A stretch of DNA of 64,000 nucleotides from Lentzea nigeriaca (GTDB lineage Bacteria; Actinomycetota; Actinomycetes; Mycobacteriales; Pseudonocardiaceae): positions 248,001 through 312,000 of the forward strand of contig NZ_JAFBCX010000002.1 in the NCBI RefSeq assembly GCF_016907955.1, read 5' to 3'. Made by a program: the position numbers and the translations under genes. Under the pieces are notes generated by a model, which searched no databases, was not told the origin of the DNA, and was given only the letters and a program-made list of their open reading frames with translations. This document shows positions 35,368 through 43,430 of this stretch, piece after piece. Numbering within the stretch: the stretch's first letter is position 1; each line of letters opens with the position of its first letter.

Positions 35368-35655
35368 ATGATGAGCGTAGAGCCTGGACGTACCTGTGCG
35401 CCAGACAAGGCCCTGAAACAACAACGCTGGGACCGGCTGATCGCCAGCAAACAGACTGTTTCGACGTTCGCCGTGATGCTGGAGAACGGGGGACTCGTCA
35501 GCCTCGACCTCACGCAGGCACAGGCTGAAGGCTTCGAGTGCCTGTCCTGTAAGCGTCAGTGCGGTACTGGTCAGGACGCATTCCGGCCTGTCGGTCGCAT
35601 CCCGAGCGTAGGCAGTGTCTTTGAGTGCGTCGCGTGCTTGGACGGTGCGCGATGA
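35368..35655 (+). CDS. Small protein with Cys pairs (zinc ribbon-like)
   Basis: The 95-residue product carries CLSCKRQC and a later CVAC, enough cysteines for one zinc ribbon in its C-terminal half. The stop overlaps the TraSA start by 4 bp, which supports it being translated as part of the operon. The N-terminal half has no motif. No function is recognised; a role as a DNA- or protein-binding accessory of transfer is only a guess. The start ATG 35368 is not certain. Confidence 0.55.
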   Translation: MMSVEPGRTCAPDKALKQQRWDRLIASKQTVSTFAVMLENGGLVSLDLTQAQAEGFECLSCKRQCGTGQDAFRPVGRIPSVGSVFECVACLDGAR

Positions 35656-37112
35656 GCGGGACGAAGTGGGTTGATCCGGCTCCGTTCGAGGGTGCTCGGC
35701 CGCGCTTTCCTTGGTGGATATGGCTTACTCGGTGGGCCAAGGTCGTTGCGCTGCCGTTCGTGTTGGCGGGGTTCGCGGTGTGGCTCGGCGTCCGTCTGGT
35801 CCTCCTCGGGCTGCGGTACCCGGTCGCGGCCGGCGTGGCCGTCTTCGGGCTTCTGGCCTACCGGAACTTCGGGCTTTCGCCGCTGGTCTTGGCGCTGCTC
35901 GCGCTCGTTGCCGCGCTGTTGGTCTGGTACGGACTACATCGGCGGTCGTTCCTGCGGCACTGCTGGTACCGGATCGTCACTGAGTGGCGGCGGGCAACGG
36001 TCTACGTGCCGAAGTGGCGCACGGTGATGCGGCTGTCGGACCTAGCCAAGGAGAACCGGGGCAAGGAGTACCGGCCCGTGCTGCGCCGCGTCCGTGCTGA
36101 GGGCTGGCGGGACAAGGTGCGTGTGCGGATGATCCCGGCGCAATCACCGGAGCAGTGGGAAGCGCGGCGGGACAATCTGGCGCACTCGTTCAACGCCCGG
36201 TCCTGCCGGGTGCGGGTGTTGAAGCCTCGGCTGCTCGAACTCGACTTCATCCACGCTGACCCGCTCGCCCGGCCGGTGGCTGTCCCGCGGCTTGATGACT
36301 CCGCGGACATCGACCTCAAGAAGCTGGTCATCGGCGTGACGGAGACAGGTCGGCCGTGGCGGTTGAAGCTCCTGGGTTCGCAGGTCCTCGTGGTCGGCGT
36401 TCCTGGCGCGGGCAAGGGCTCGGTGCTCTGGTCGATTGTCTGGCAGCTCGCTCCCGCGATTCGTGCCGGCCTGGTTCGCCTCGTCGGCATCGATCCCAAG
36501 GGCGGGATGGAACTCGGGCAGTGTCCGGACGCCTTCGACAAGGTCGTCTATGACAACGGGCCAGACGCGGTTGAGCTGCTGGAAGAGATCGCGGCCGAGG
36601 TCAAGACTCGGGCCTCGCGGTACCGGGGTGTTCGTCGGCTATGGACGCGGCCCGCTGGTGAGCCGTTCACGGTCCTGGTGGTCGACGAGCTGGCGGACCT
36701 GATCGCCTACCAACAAGACAAGCAGCTGAGGGAACGTGCGGCACGCGCGGTGCAGACGATCAGCTCGCAGGGACGCGCTCCCGGTGTCGCCACGGTGGCG
36801 CTGGTGCAGGACCCGCGCAAGGAGATCGTGAGCTTCCGCCACCTGTTCACGACCCGCGTTGCCTTGCGGCTGGACGAGCCGATTCAGGTGGACATGGTCC
36901 TGGGTGACGGCGTTCGGCAACGCGGCGCGGCGGCTCACGAGATCAGTGAGAACACGCCTGGTGTCGCGTGGCTCAAGGAAGAGGGGCAGCGCGAACCGGA
37001 GAGGGCTCGGGCCTTCCACGTCACGGACGCGGATCTGGTCGAGCTCGGCCTGTTCCTTGCCCCGGCGACCGTTCACGACTTCCCTGCAAGCACAGAGCGG
37101 AGGGCGGCATGA
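35652..37112 (+). CDS. FtsK/SpoIIIE-type DNA translocase (TraSA)
   Basis: The 486-residue protein has two or three N-terminal transmembrane segments (about 32-57 and 62-97) and a C-terminal FtsK motor domain with Walker A GVPGAGKGS (249-257), GIDPKGGMELG (about 282-292), Walker B LVVDELADL (342-350) and RAPGVATVALVQDPRKEI. TraSA/TraB-type proteins form a hexameric pore that moves double-stranded element DNA between mycelial cells; no relaxase or type IV system is needed. The start is ATG 35652. The stop overlaps the rep start by 4 bp. Length is usual for AICE translocases. Confidence 0.9.
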   Translation: MSGTKWVDPAPFEGARPRFPWWIWLTRWAKVVALPFVLAGFAVWLGVRLVLLGLRYPVAAGVAVFGLLAYRNFGLSPLVLALLALVAALLVWYGLHRRSFLRHCWYRIVTEWRRATVYVPKWRTVMRLSDLAKENRGKEYRPVLRRVRAEGWRDKVRVRMIPAQSPEQWEARRDNLAHSFNARSCRVRVLKPRLLELDFIHADPLARPVAVPRLDDSADIDLKKLVIGVTETGRPWRLKLLGSQVLVVGVPGAGKGSVLWSIVWQLAPAIRAGLVRLVGIDPKGGMELGQCPDAFDKVVYDNGPDAVELLEEIAAEVKTRASRYRGVRRLWTRPAGEPFTVLVVDELADLIAYQQDKQLRERAARAVQTISSQGRAPGVATVALVQDPRKEIVSFRHLFTTRVALRLDEPIQVDMVLGDGVRQRGAAAHEISENTPGVAWLKEEGQREPERARAFHVTDADLVELGLFLAPATVHDFPASTERRAA

Positions 37113-38725
37113 GCACGAACATCACCACCCTCCCGGCCGATGTTGCAGGTCAGACGCGGGCGGAACGGATGAGGCAACCGGCCGCGCTCGACGTCACCAA
37201 GGCCGCTGCTGAGCAGCACGGCGTGTGCGTCCGGCCGTTCACGATGGAAGTTGAAGACCACGAGTCCTACGAGGTCCGGTACGTCGCGGTGCCGTGCGGC
37301 TCGACGGTTGAGAGCGTCTGCAAGCTCTGTGCGAAGAAGGCCAAGGCGTTGCGGATGGCTCAGTGCCGCGAGGGCTGGCACATGGACGTTGAGCCGGACT
37401 TCACCCCGGAACCGCCCACAAAGGACCAGACGGAGCTGCTGACGTACCGCGCGGACCTCGTGAAGGCCTACAAGGAAGAGAACGGCTCGGCGCACGCGGA
37501 CGAGCTGCGGGAGGAGATCCACAGCGTCGACGAAGAACTTCGGCAACTCGGCGTCCGTGGTCGCCTGCCCTCGCCGGACGACCCCGGCAAGCGGCCTGTG
37601 AAGCGCTCGACGAAGCGGCGGCAGGATGCGCCGGACCTGCCTCGGCGACGCGTGGAGAAGCGGACGGTTGGGCGGGAATTCGCGGGAGCCTTCCGCCCCT
37701 CGATGTTTGTCACGCTCACCCTCGACACCTACGGCAAGGTGCGCGACAACGGTACGCCCGTGGACCCGGACAGCTACGACTACCGCCGTGCGGCAAGGGA
37801 TGCCGTGCACTTTGCGTCGCTCGTCGACCGGTGGTGGCAGAACCTGCGTCGGGTCGTTGGCTGGGATGTCCAGTACTTCGCCACGGTCGAGCCCCAGAAG
37901 CGTGCTGCGCCGCACCTACACGCAGCACTCCGCGGCTCCATCCCGCATGAGGTGATCCGGCTCGTCACGGCGGCTACCTACCACCAGGTCTGGTGGCCGA
38001 AGCACGACGAACGTGTCTACATCGACCGGCTGCCGGTCTGGGACAGCAACGCCAAGGCGTTCATCGACCCGGACACCGGAAGGGCCTTGACCGCCTGGGA
38101 AGACGCGGAGGTCGAGGAACCGGCGCACGTCGTGCGGTTCGGGCGCCAGGTGCACTCTAAAGGCATCCTCGGCGGCTCCGAGGAAGCTGGGCGCCTCATC
38201 GGCTACCTGACGAAGTACCTGACCAAGTCCATCGGTGAGGTGGTCGAGCAGGACACCGAACGGCAACGCCGGCATGCGGACCGCCTGGCGGACGAGCTGG
38301 CCGTCACGCCGTGCTCGGAGCGGTGCGCGAACTGGCTCCTGTACGGCGTCCAGCCACGCGGGGCGAACTCGCGGATGACTGCCGGACGGTGCAAGGGGCG
38401 GGCTCACCGCAGGGCCACGCTCGGGCTGCCTGGGCGGCGGGTTCTGGTGTCCCGCAAGTGGTCGGGGAAGACCCTCGCGGACCACAAGGCTGACCGGAAA
38501 CGGTTCGTGCTCCAGGCGCTCAAGGCAGTCGGGATCGAGAAGCCCGAGAAGGACCCGGCGCGGCTCGTCTGGCACAAGGTGCGGCCTGGTGATCCGAACG
38601 TGCCGCCACGGGCGCATCTGCTCATGCGTGCGATCGCTCAGCGCGTGACGTGGAAGGCCGAGTACGACCGCGCATTGCTCGCGGCCGGACCGCCAGATCT
38701 TTCGGCAACTCCACAAGCGGCCTGA
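37109..38725 (+). CDS. RepSA-type rolling-circle replication initiator
   Basis: The 538-residue protein resembles AICE RepSA initiators. An N-terminal Cys region (VPCGSTVESVCKLCAKKAKAL) precedes SMFVTLTLDTYGKVRDNGTP, typical Rep motif I, and the HUH motif PHLHAAL with His269 and His271. The expected catalytic Tyr may lie in GRLIGYLTKYLTKSIGE near residues 365-380. It nicks the element's origin to start rolling-circle replication after excision. It overlaps traSA by 4 bp and is followed by xis after 18 bp. The double-strand origin is not evident and may lie inside or just beside the gene. Confidence 0.88.
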   Translation: MSTNITTLPADVAGQTRAERMRQPAALDVTKAAAEQHGVCVRPFTMEVEDHESYEVRYVAVPCGSTVESVCKLCAKKAKALRMAQCREGWHMDVEPDFTPEPPTKDQTELLTYRADLVKAYKEENGSAHADELREEIHSVDEELRQLGVRGRLPSPDDPGKRPVKRSTKRRQDAPDLPRRRVEKRTVGREFAGAFRPSMFVTLTLDTYGKVRDNGTPVDPDSYDYRRAARDAVHFASLVDRWWQNLRRVVGWDVQYFATVEPQKRAAPHLHAALRGSIPHEVIRLVTAATYHQVWWPKHDERVYIDRLPVWDSNAKAFIDPDTGRALTAWEDAEVEEPAHVVRFGRQVHSKGILGGSEEAGRLIGYLTKYLTKSIGEVVEQDTERQRRHADRLADELAVTPCSERCANWLLYGVQPRGANSRMTAGRCKGRAHRRATLGLPGRRVLVSRKWSGKTLADHKADRKRFVLQALKAVGIEKPEKDPARLVWHKVRPGDPNVPPRAHLLMRAIAQRVTWKAEYDRALLAAGPPDLSATPQAA

Positions 38726-38743
38726 TCAACCAAGGGGGAAGAG

Positions 38744-38923
38744 ATGAAGGACATGGTGTACCGCGTCGAGGAAGTCGCTCGTGCCCTTCGGGTGGGTCGG
38801 ACGAAGGTGTTCGACTTGATCAGGGCTGGTGAGCTGCCCTCGGTCAAGATCGGCGGGAGTCGTCGGGTTCCGGCTCAGTCCGTTGAGGAGTACCTGTCTC
38901 GGCTGATCTCTGAGGCGGCGTGA
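38744..38923 (+). CDS. xis: Excisionase (Xis), MerR-like helix-turn-helix
   Basis: A 59-residue protein starting at ATG 38744 behind AAGGGGGAAGAG. It is a single HTH_17/excisionase domain: YRVEEVARALRVGRTKVFDL, LIRAGELPSVKIGGSRRVP and SVEEYLSRL. In pSAM2-like elements Xis bends attachment-site DNA and directs integrase to excision. Its stop (TGA 38921-38923) shares a base with the integrase ATG, so the genes are coupled. Confidence 0.92.
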   Translation: MKDMVYRVEEVARALRVGRTKVFDLIRAGELPSVKIGGSRRVPAQSVEEYLSRLISEAA

Positions 38924-40173
38924 TGGCCAGGGGCAAGCGGTCCAACGGTGAGGGCTCGGCCTACCAGCGCAAAGACGGCATGTGGATTGGCGCGGCCTAC
39001 GTGCTCACCACGACCGGGCATCGCAAGCGCGTCACTGTTTCGGCAACTGAGGAGGGGGAGTGCTGGAAGAAGCTCCGCAAGAAGATCGCGGACTCGAACG
39101 CCGGCATCCCCGTAGCTGCGGAGACGTGGACGGTTGAGAGCTACCTCAAGTACTGGATGTCCAACGTGGTCGCCACGAAGAGGCCTCGGACGGTCGAGGG
39201 ATACGGCGTGGTCGTCCGGCGGCACCTGGTGCCCAACCTCGGCACGAAGAAGCTCCATCGGCTGTCAGCGCAGGACGTGCGAACGTTCATCACGCGACTG
39301 AGGCACGACTGCCGGTGCTGCGCGGAGAAGCTCGACGCCAACCGGCCGAAGGACGCTCAGCGCTGCTGTGCCAAGGGAAAGTGCTGCAAGACGGTGCTGT
39401 CGGACCGGACCATTCAGCAGATCCACGCGGTCCTGCGGAACGCCCTGGCGCACGCGATGCGGGAGGAAGTCATCCCGCGGAACGTCGCCAAGCTCGTGCA
39501 AGTCAAATCACCTCGGTACGACGTCAACCGCGGCTTGTCCGCCGATCAGGCGAAGGCGCTACTCAAGGCGGCGGCAAACGACCGGCTGAAGGCTCTGTAC
39601 GTTCTCGCGCTTTACCTCGGGATGCGGCGCGGTGAATTGCTGGGCCTGCGGTGGAAGGACATCGATTGGGACGGGTGGGACGAGCCGTGTGACGAGCACG
39701 CGGACGACTTCTGCGAGGACTGCGCGGAGCGGCACTCGCCCACCTTGCAGATCCGCCAGACGCTTCAGCGAGTTGGAACCAAGCTGGTGTTCGTCCCGCC
39801 GAAGACAGACCGGTCGGAGCGGGTCATGCCGCTACCGCTCCTCGTCGCCTGGGCGCTCGTGGACCACTGGGACCTCCAGGACGACGAAGCGGACGCAGCT
39901 GGTGACAAGTGGGAGGAGTCCGGGTTGATCTTCACCACACTCACCGGTGGGCCGATCGATCCGACCTACCTCCGAGCGAGCTGGTACCCGATCCGGAAGC
40001 GTGCAGGCCTGGATGGCGTGCGGTTCCACGACATTCGGCACTCGTGCGTGACGCTGCTGCTGAGGCTCGGCGTGCCGCCGCACATCGTCCGGGACATCGT
40101 CGGCCACTCGAACATCGAAGTGACGATGATGATCTACGCGGCCGTCTCCCTGAGGACAAGCGGGAGGCCTTGA
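38923..40173 (+). CDS. int: Tyrosine integrase, probably C-terminally frameshifted
   Basis: The 416-residue recombinase has an N-terminal arm-binding domain (GEGSAYQRKDGMWIGAAYV), a core-binding SAM-like domain and a catalytic domain. Catalytic residues seen are Arg235 (GMRRGE), His369 and Arg372 (FHDIRHS), His395 (GHSN) and Tyr405 (MMIYA). Two Cys-rich inserts (CRCCAEKLDANRPKDAQRCC and CDEHADDFCEDCAERH) are typical of AICE integrases and could bind zinc. After Tyr405 the frame reads AAVSLRTSGRP and stops, whereas a shift at about 40150 opens EDKREALKRLTDELG ending at 40199, the normal tail. A one-base deletion is likely. It would recombine attP with the tRNA-Ser attB. Confidence 0.9.
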   Translation: MARGKRSNGEGSAYQRKDGMWIGAAYVLTTTGHRKRVTVSATEEGECWKKLRKKIADSNAGIPVAAETWTVESYLKYWMSNVVATKRPRTVEGYGVVVRRHLVPNLGTKKLHRLSAQDVRTFITRLRHDCRCCAEKLDANRPKDAQRCCAKGKCCKTVLSDRTIQQIHAVLRNALAHAMREEVIPRNVAKLVQVKSPRYDVNRGLSADQAKALLKAAANDRLKALYVLALYLGMRRGELLGLRWKDIDWDGWDEPCDEHADDFCEDCAERHSPTLQIRQTLQRVGTKLVFVPPKTDRSERVMPLPLLVAWALVDHWDLQDDEADAAGDKWEESGLIFTTLTGGPIDPTYLRASWYPIRKRAGLDGVRFHDIRHSCVTLLLRLGVPPHIVRDIVGHSNIEVTMMIYAAVSLRTSGRP

Positions 40174-40202
40174 AGCGGCTCACGGACGAGCTGGGCTGAG
40201 GG

Positions 40203-40224
40203 CGTTGCTACACCCGTTGCTACA
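40203..40224 (+). repeat. Right copy of end repeat, possible integrase arm site
   Basis: Same orientation and 21 of 22 bases as 29839-29860; lies 50 bp inside attR, directly after the integrase gene. Contains two GTTGCTACA units 12 bp apart. Confidence 0.55.
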
Positions 40225-40225
40225 G

Positions 40226-40270
40226 CAGAGGGGCTGTGAAGGTCTCCGACAAACCTTCACAGCCCCTCTG
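40226..40270. terminator. Hairpin between int and tRNA-Ser
   Basis: An 18-bp perfect inverted repeat (40226-40243 and 40253-40270) with a 9-nt loop and no T-run. It can end transcription of int and of the opposing tRNA gene. Confidence 0.75.
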
Positions 40271-40274
40271 AGCT

Positions 40275-40330
40275 GCGGAAGCGGAGGGATTTGAACCCCC
40301 GGACGGTTGCCCGTCTCCCGCTTTCAAGGC
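40275..40330. repeat. attR: 56-bp direct repeat within tRNA-Ser
   Basis: Identical to 29692-29747. It forms the 3' part of the intact tRNA-Ser gene, so integration restored a complete tRNA. Confidence 0.95.
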
Positions 40331-40360
40331 GGGTGCATTCGGCCGCTCTGCCACGCTTCC
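40276..40360 (-). tRNA. tRNA-Ser(TGA)
   Basis: On the minus strand the 85-nt sequence runs from GGAAGCG to CGCTTCC plus discriminator G. The anticodon stem CCCGC/GCGGG encloses loop CTTGAAA, giving anticodon TGA, and a long variable arm (ACGGGCAACCGT) confirms the class II serine tRNA. CCA is not encoded. The 3' part is the AICE attachment site. Confidence 0.95.
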
Positions 40361-40388
40361 CCGACGCCGGTGGCGTCAGCCGAGAAGC

Positions 40389-40889
40389 CTAGCCGTTCGA
40401 CTCCCGCAGGTGTGTCATGACCCGGTCGAAGACCTTCGCCAGCACTTCGCCCTCCTCGGGAGAGAGCAGGTCGACGATGTGGGCGCGGACGCCGCGCAGG
40501 TGTGTCGGAGCTGCTTCCACCAGCTGGGCCATGCCTTTCGGCGTCAGTTCGGCCAAGACGCCTCTGCCGTCCTCGGTGCACTCGCGCCTCAGCACGAGGC
40601 CGGCCTTCTCCATGCGGGCCACCTGGTGGGAGACGCGGGACTTCGAGGAGGCCACGTCCTCGGCCAGTTGGGTCATGCGCATGCGGTGGTTGGGCTGTTC
40701 GGACAGGCGCACGAGGATCTCGTAGTCGGCCAGTGACACGCCATGGGTGTCCTGCAGCTCTCGGTGCAGGCGGTCCATGAGCATGGAGGAACCGTTCACG
40801 TAGGTGCGCCACGCTCGCATCTCGCCCTCGTCGAGCCAGCGCGGCTCCTGCTCACTAGGTGTCACGCGAACAAGGCTAAACCCGCGCAT
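40389..40889 (-). CDS. MarR-family transcriptional regulator
   Basis: Up to 166 residues from ATG 40889; GTG 40865 (giving VTPSEQEPRWLDEGEMRAW) is an equally plausible start. The winged-helix MarR domain is clear: LADYEILVRLSEQPNHRMRM, QLAEDVASSKSRVSHQVARM (recognition helix) and GLVLRRECTEDGRGVLAELT (wing with the conserved DxRG). Such dimers repress transport or stress genes and respond to small phenolic ligands; the target is not apparent. It is divergent from the secreted nucleotidase gene, about 100 bp apart, and may control it. Confidence 0.88.
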   Translation of the reverse strand: MRGFSLVRVTPSEQEPRWLDEGEMRAWRTYVNGSSMLMDRLHRELQDTHGVSLADYEILVRLSEQPNHRMRMTQLAEDVASSKSRVSHQVARMEKAGLVLRRECTEDGRGVLAELTPKGMAQLVEAAPTHLRGVRAHIVDLLSPEEGEVLAKVFDRVMTHLRESNG

Positions 40890-40989
40890 GACGATCGAGT
40901 CATTTCTCTGGCAAACGGCGCGTGCGGGCGGCAGACTGCTGCGCCGTACACGCGCGTTAACCACGCCTTTGCTGGAGAGGCTCTCACCC

Positions 40990-42702
40990 ATGAGTTCGTT
41001 CAGACGGCTGTCCGTTCTGGCGATCACCGCTGCCGCGGCCACTGTCATCACCGCTACCGGGCCCGCACAGGCCGACTCCCAGGCGCTGCGGGGCCGGGGT
41101 GCGGTCGACGTGCGCCTGATCGGGATCAACGACCTGCACGGCAACCTCGAACCGCCGACCGGATCGTCGGGGCGGGTGGTGCTGGCCGACGGCACGACCG
41201 TCGACGCCGGTGGCGCCGCCTACAACGCGACGCACATCAAGAACCTCCAGAAGGAGGTCAAGAACTCGGTCGTCGTCGGGCAGGGCGACCTGATCGGTGC
41301 GTCGCCGCTGGTGTCTGCGCTGTACCACGACGAGCCGACGATCGAGGTGCTCAACAAGGTCGGCATGGACACGACCGCGGCGGGCAACCACGAGTTCGAC
41401 GAGGGCTACAAGGAGCTGCTGCGGGTGCAGCGAGGTGGCTGCCACCCGAAAGACGGCTGCCAGTTCCGCGACAGCTACCCAGGAGCGCACTTCCCGATCC
41501 TCGGCGCCAACGTCACGAAGACCAAGACCGGGCTGCCCGCGTTGCCGCCGTTCTGGGTGGAGATCCGCGACGGGATGCCGATCGGCTTCATCGGCATGCC
41601 GCTCAAGGACGTGCCTATCCTGGTCGACCCGAACGGCATCAAGGAGATCCAGTTCGGCGACGAGGTCAAGGCCGCCAACAAGTACGCCAACTTCCTCGAC
41701 GCCATCGGCGTCAAGTCGATCGTCCTGCTGGTGCACCAGGGCGACCAGGTCACCTCGCCCGGTGGCGGGCCCAACGCGTGCAACGTGGCCGCGCAGAACC
41801 CCGGCAGCTACATCGCCGCCAACGTCAGCCCGAAGATCGACGCCGTGTTCTCCGGCCACAGCCACCAGCACTACAACTGCGTGGTGAAGGACCCGGCTGG
41901 CAACCCGCGGCCGTTCATCGAGGGCCTTGCCTTCGGGCGGGAGCTCAGCGTCGTCGACCTCAAGATCGACCGCAGGACGCGCGACGTCATCCGCAGCGAG
42001 ACGAAGGCCGACAACAAGATCGTCACCCGCACCGTCACGCCGGACCCTGACGTCCAGGCCACCATCGACCTGGCCAAGCAGAAGGTCGGCCCGATCGCGA
42101 GCAAGCCGGTCGGCTCGATCGCCGAGGACATCGTCAAGCTGCAGAACGCGGCCGGCGAGTCGCCGTTGGGCAACCTGATCGCCGACTCGCAGCTGGAGGC
42201 CACCAAGAACAACGGCGCGGTGCTCGCGCTGATGAACCCCGGCGGCGTGCGCAAGGACCTGGTCTACAAGAGCAACAAGGGCGAGGGCGACGGTGTCGTC
42301 ACCTTCGAGGAAGCCGCCGACGTGCAGCCGTTCGGCAACATCCTGCAGACGGTCACGCTGACCGGAACGCAGCTCAAGAACGTGCTGGAGCAGCAGTTCA
42401 CCGCCGCCAGGACGTTCGTGCTGCAGCCCTCGGCGGGCCTGAAGTACACCTGGTCGGCGTCCGCGGCGTTCGGCTCGAAGGTTTCCGGCATCACGCTCAA
42501 CGGCGTCGCTGTCGACCCGAACGCGACCTACCGCGTGACGATCAACAGCTTCCTGCAGGGCGGTGGTGACGGCTTCAGCGAGTTCACCAAGGGCACGAAC
42601 GTGACCGGCGGTGGCATCGACCTGGACGCGTTCACCGGATGGCTCGGGGCTCACCCCGGCCAGAAGGCTCCGGCGACCGATCGCATCACACGAGTGTCGT
42701 AA
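40990..42702 (+). CDS. Secreted bifunctional metallophosphatase/5'-nucleotidase
   Basis: The 570-residue protein has a Sec signal peptide (VLAITAAAATVITATGPAQA) and a calcineurin-like phosphoesterase domain with GINDLHGN (DxH), GQGDLIGASPL (GDxx), AGNHEFDEG (GNHE), LVHQGD and SGHSHQHY (GHxH). The C-terminal 5'-nucleotidase domain (from about 370) contains GNLIADSQL, NPGGVRKDL, the substrate-stacking region and FLQGGGDGFSEF. It would hydrolyse extracellular nucleotides to release phosphate and nucleosides. There is no sorting signal or anchor, so it is released. Start ATG 40990 behind GGAGAGG. A strong terminator follows. Confidence 0.95.
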   Translation: MSSFRRLSVLAITAAAATVITATGPAQADSQALRGRGAVDVRLIGINDLHGNLEPPTGSSGRVVLADGTTVDAGGAAYNATHIKNLQKEVKNSVVVGQGDLIGASPLVSALYHDEPTIEVLNKVGMDTTAAGNHEFDEGYKELLRVQRGGCHPKDGCQFRDSYPGAHFPILGANVTKTKTGLPALPPFWVEIRDGMPIGFIGMPLKDVPILVDPNGIKEIQFGDEVKAANKYANFLDAIGVKSIVLLVHQGDQVTSPGGGPNACNVAAQNPGSYIAANVSPKIDAVFSGHSHQHYNCVVKDPAGNPRPFIEGLAFGRELSVVDLKIDRRTRDVIRSETKADNKIVTRTVTPDPDVQATIDLAKQKVGPIASKPVGSIAEDIVKLQNAAGESPLGNLIADSQLEATKNNGAVLALMNPGGVRKDLVYKSNKGEGDGVVTFEEAADVQPFGNILQTVTLTGTQLKNVLEQQFTAARTFVLQPSAGLKYTWSASAAFGSKVSGITLNGVAVDPNATYRVTINSFLQGGGDGFSEFTKGTNVTGGGIDLDAFTGWLGAHPGQKAPATDRITRVS

Positions 42703-42720
42703 CCGCAGAACGCACGTGAG

Positions 42721-42758
42721 GGCCATCTCGGCGACAAAGTCGTCGAGATGGCCTTTTT
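42721..42758 (+). terminator. Rho-independent terminator after nucleotidase
   Basis: Arms 42721-42735 and 42739-42753 (15 bp, one G-T-type mismatch) with a 3-nt loop and TTTTT immediately after. Confidence 0.92.
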
Positions 42759-42798
42759 CGTGTGTCGAATTGGTCCATTTGATCTAGGGTGAGGGTCG

Positions 42799-43368
42799 AT
42801 GTCTTGGTTGCGTCGGCTTTTGTTGCTCGCCGGTCTGGTGACCGGCGCCTGGCTGCTGGGCAGCGCAGGTGAGGCGCACGCCGACGTCAAGGTCGAGATC
42901 GACAACCTGAAGATCGAGGTCGGGCTGCCTGTCGCCGACGTCGGTCTGAAGATCGAGACCGGGCTCGTCCCGGAGCAGCCGGAAGCACCGGCGCCGCCCA
43001 AGTCGGACCCGCGCACCGAGACCCCCGCACCGCAACCCGCGGCACCGCAGACGCCGTCTCAGCCGGTCGTGGAAGCGCCCGTGCACACCGACGTGCCTCC
43101 GCAGCAGCACACGACGCCGCCGCCGTCGACCACGCGGCCCACCGACCCCGCTCCCGTCCCTCAGCAGCCGCACCCGCAGGCAGAGCAGCCGATCACCGGC
43201 ACGCTCCCGCAGAGCGGCGCGGGGCAGACGAGCGGCACCCAGATCCCGGCGGGCACGCTCACGCACGCGATGCGTCCGCCCACCACCACGACGTCTCTCG
43301 TCAGCACCGAACAGCAAGACGTGCCGCGCATCGTGCGCGCGGAGGAACCGACGTTCTCCCCTGATTGA
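42799..43368 (+). CDS. Secreted proline-rich hypothetical protein
   Basis: The 189-residue protein has a signal peptide (RLLLLAGLVTGAWLLGSAGEAHA) followed by a short repeat-like section (KVEIDNLKIEVGLP, DVGLKIETGL; residues about 30-57) and then about 110 residues dominated by Pro, Thr, Gln and Ser. No anchor is visible. The disordered part suggests a cell-wall-spanning or secreted protein. It directly precedes a chaplin-like surface protein on the same strand (62 bp gap) and may share its transcript. No family is recognised. Confidence 0.65.
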   Translation: MSWLRRLLLLAGLVTGAWLLGSAGEAHADVKVEIDNLKIEVGLPVADVGLKIETGLVPEQPEAPAPPKSDPRTETPAPQPAAPQTPSQPVVEAPVHTDVPPQQHTTPPPSTTRPTDPAPVPQQPHPQAEQPITGTLPQSGAGQTSGTQIPAGTLTHAMRPPTTTTSLVSTEQQDVPRIVRAEEPTFSPD

Positions 43369-43430
43369 TCCCGTGCCCGTCTCCACGGCCACGCACAGGG
43401 ATCCTTCATTCCACTCCAGGGAGAACAGTC

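Larger units (their letters stand above)
29692..40330. mobile_element. Actinomycete integrative and conjugative element (AICE) in tRNA-Ser(TGA)
   Basis: The element is bounded by a 56-bp perfect direct repeat (29692-29747 and 40275-40330) equal to the 3' part of the tRNA-Ser(TGA) gene at its right end. Inside are all core functions of pSAM2-type AICEs in a consistent order: GntR repressor, Pra-like activator, small proteins, FtsK/TraSA translocase, RepSA-type initiator, Xis and tyrosine integrase next to attR. Such elements excise, replicate as rolling circles and transfer double-stranded DNA through TraSA. The left third (30.2-33.1 kb) has visibly lower GC (32 of 60 bases in the 31441-31500 sample) and holds an ATPase/TOPRIM-like defence pair plus a HAD hydrolase. 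The integrase tail is probably frameshifted, so mobility is uncertain. Confidence 0.93.

Noticed and set aside
35238-35528. 96-codon frame upstream of the zinc-ribbon-like protein
   Set aside because: Overlaps the better supported 35368-35655 frame, lacks coupling to neighbours and reads as low-order sequence.
42684-43392. Minus-strand frames opposite the Pro-rich protein gene
   Set aside because: The plus-strand frame has a proper signal peptide and fits the terminator upstream; the antisense frames are Arg/Gly-rich shadows.
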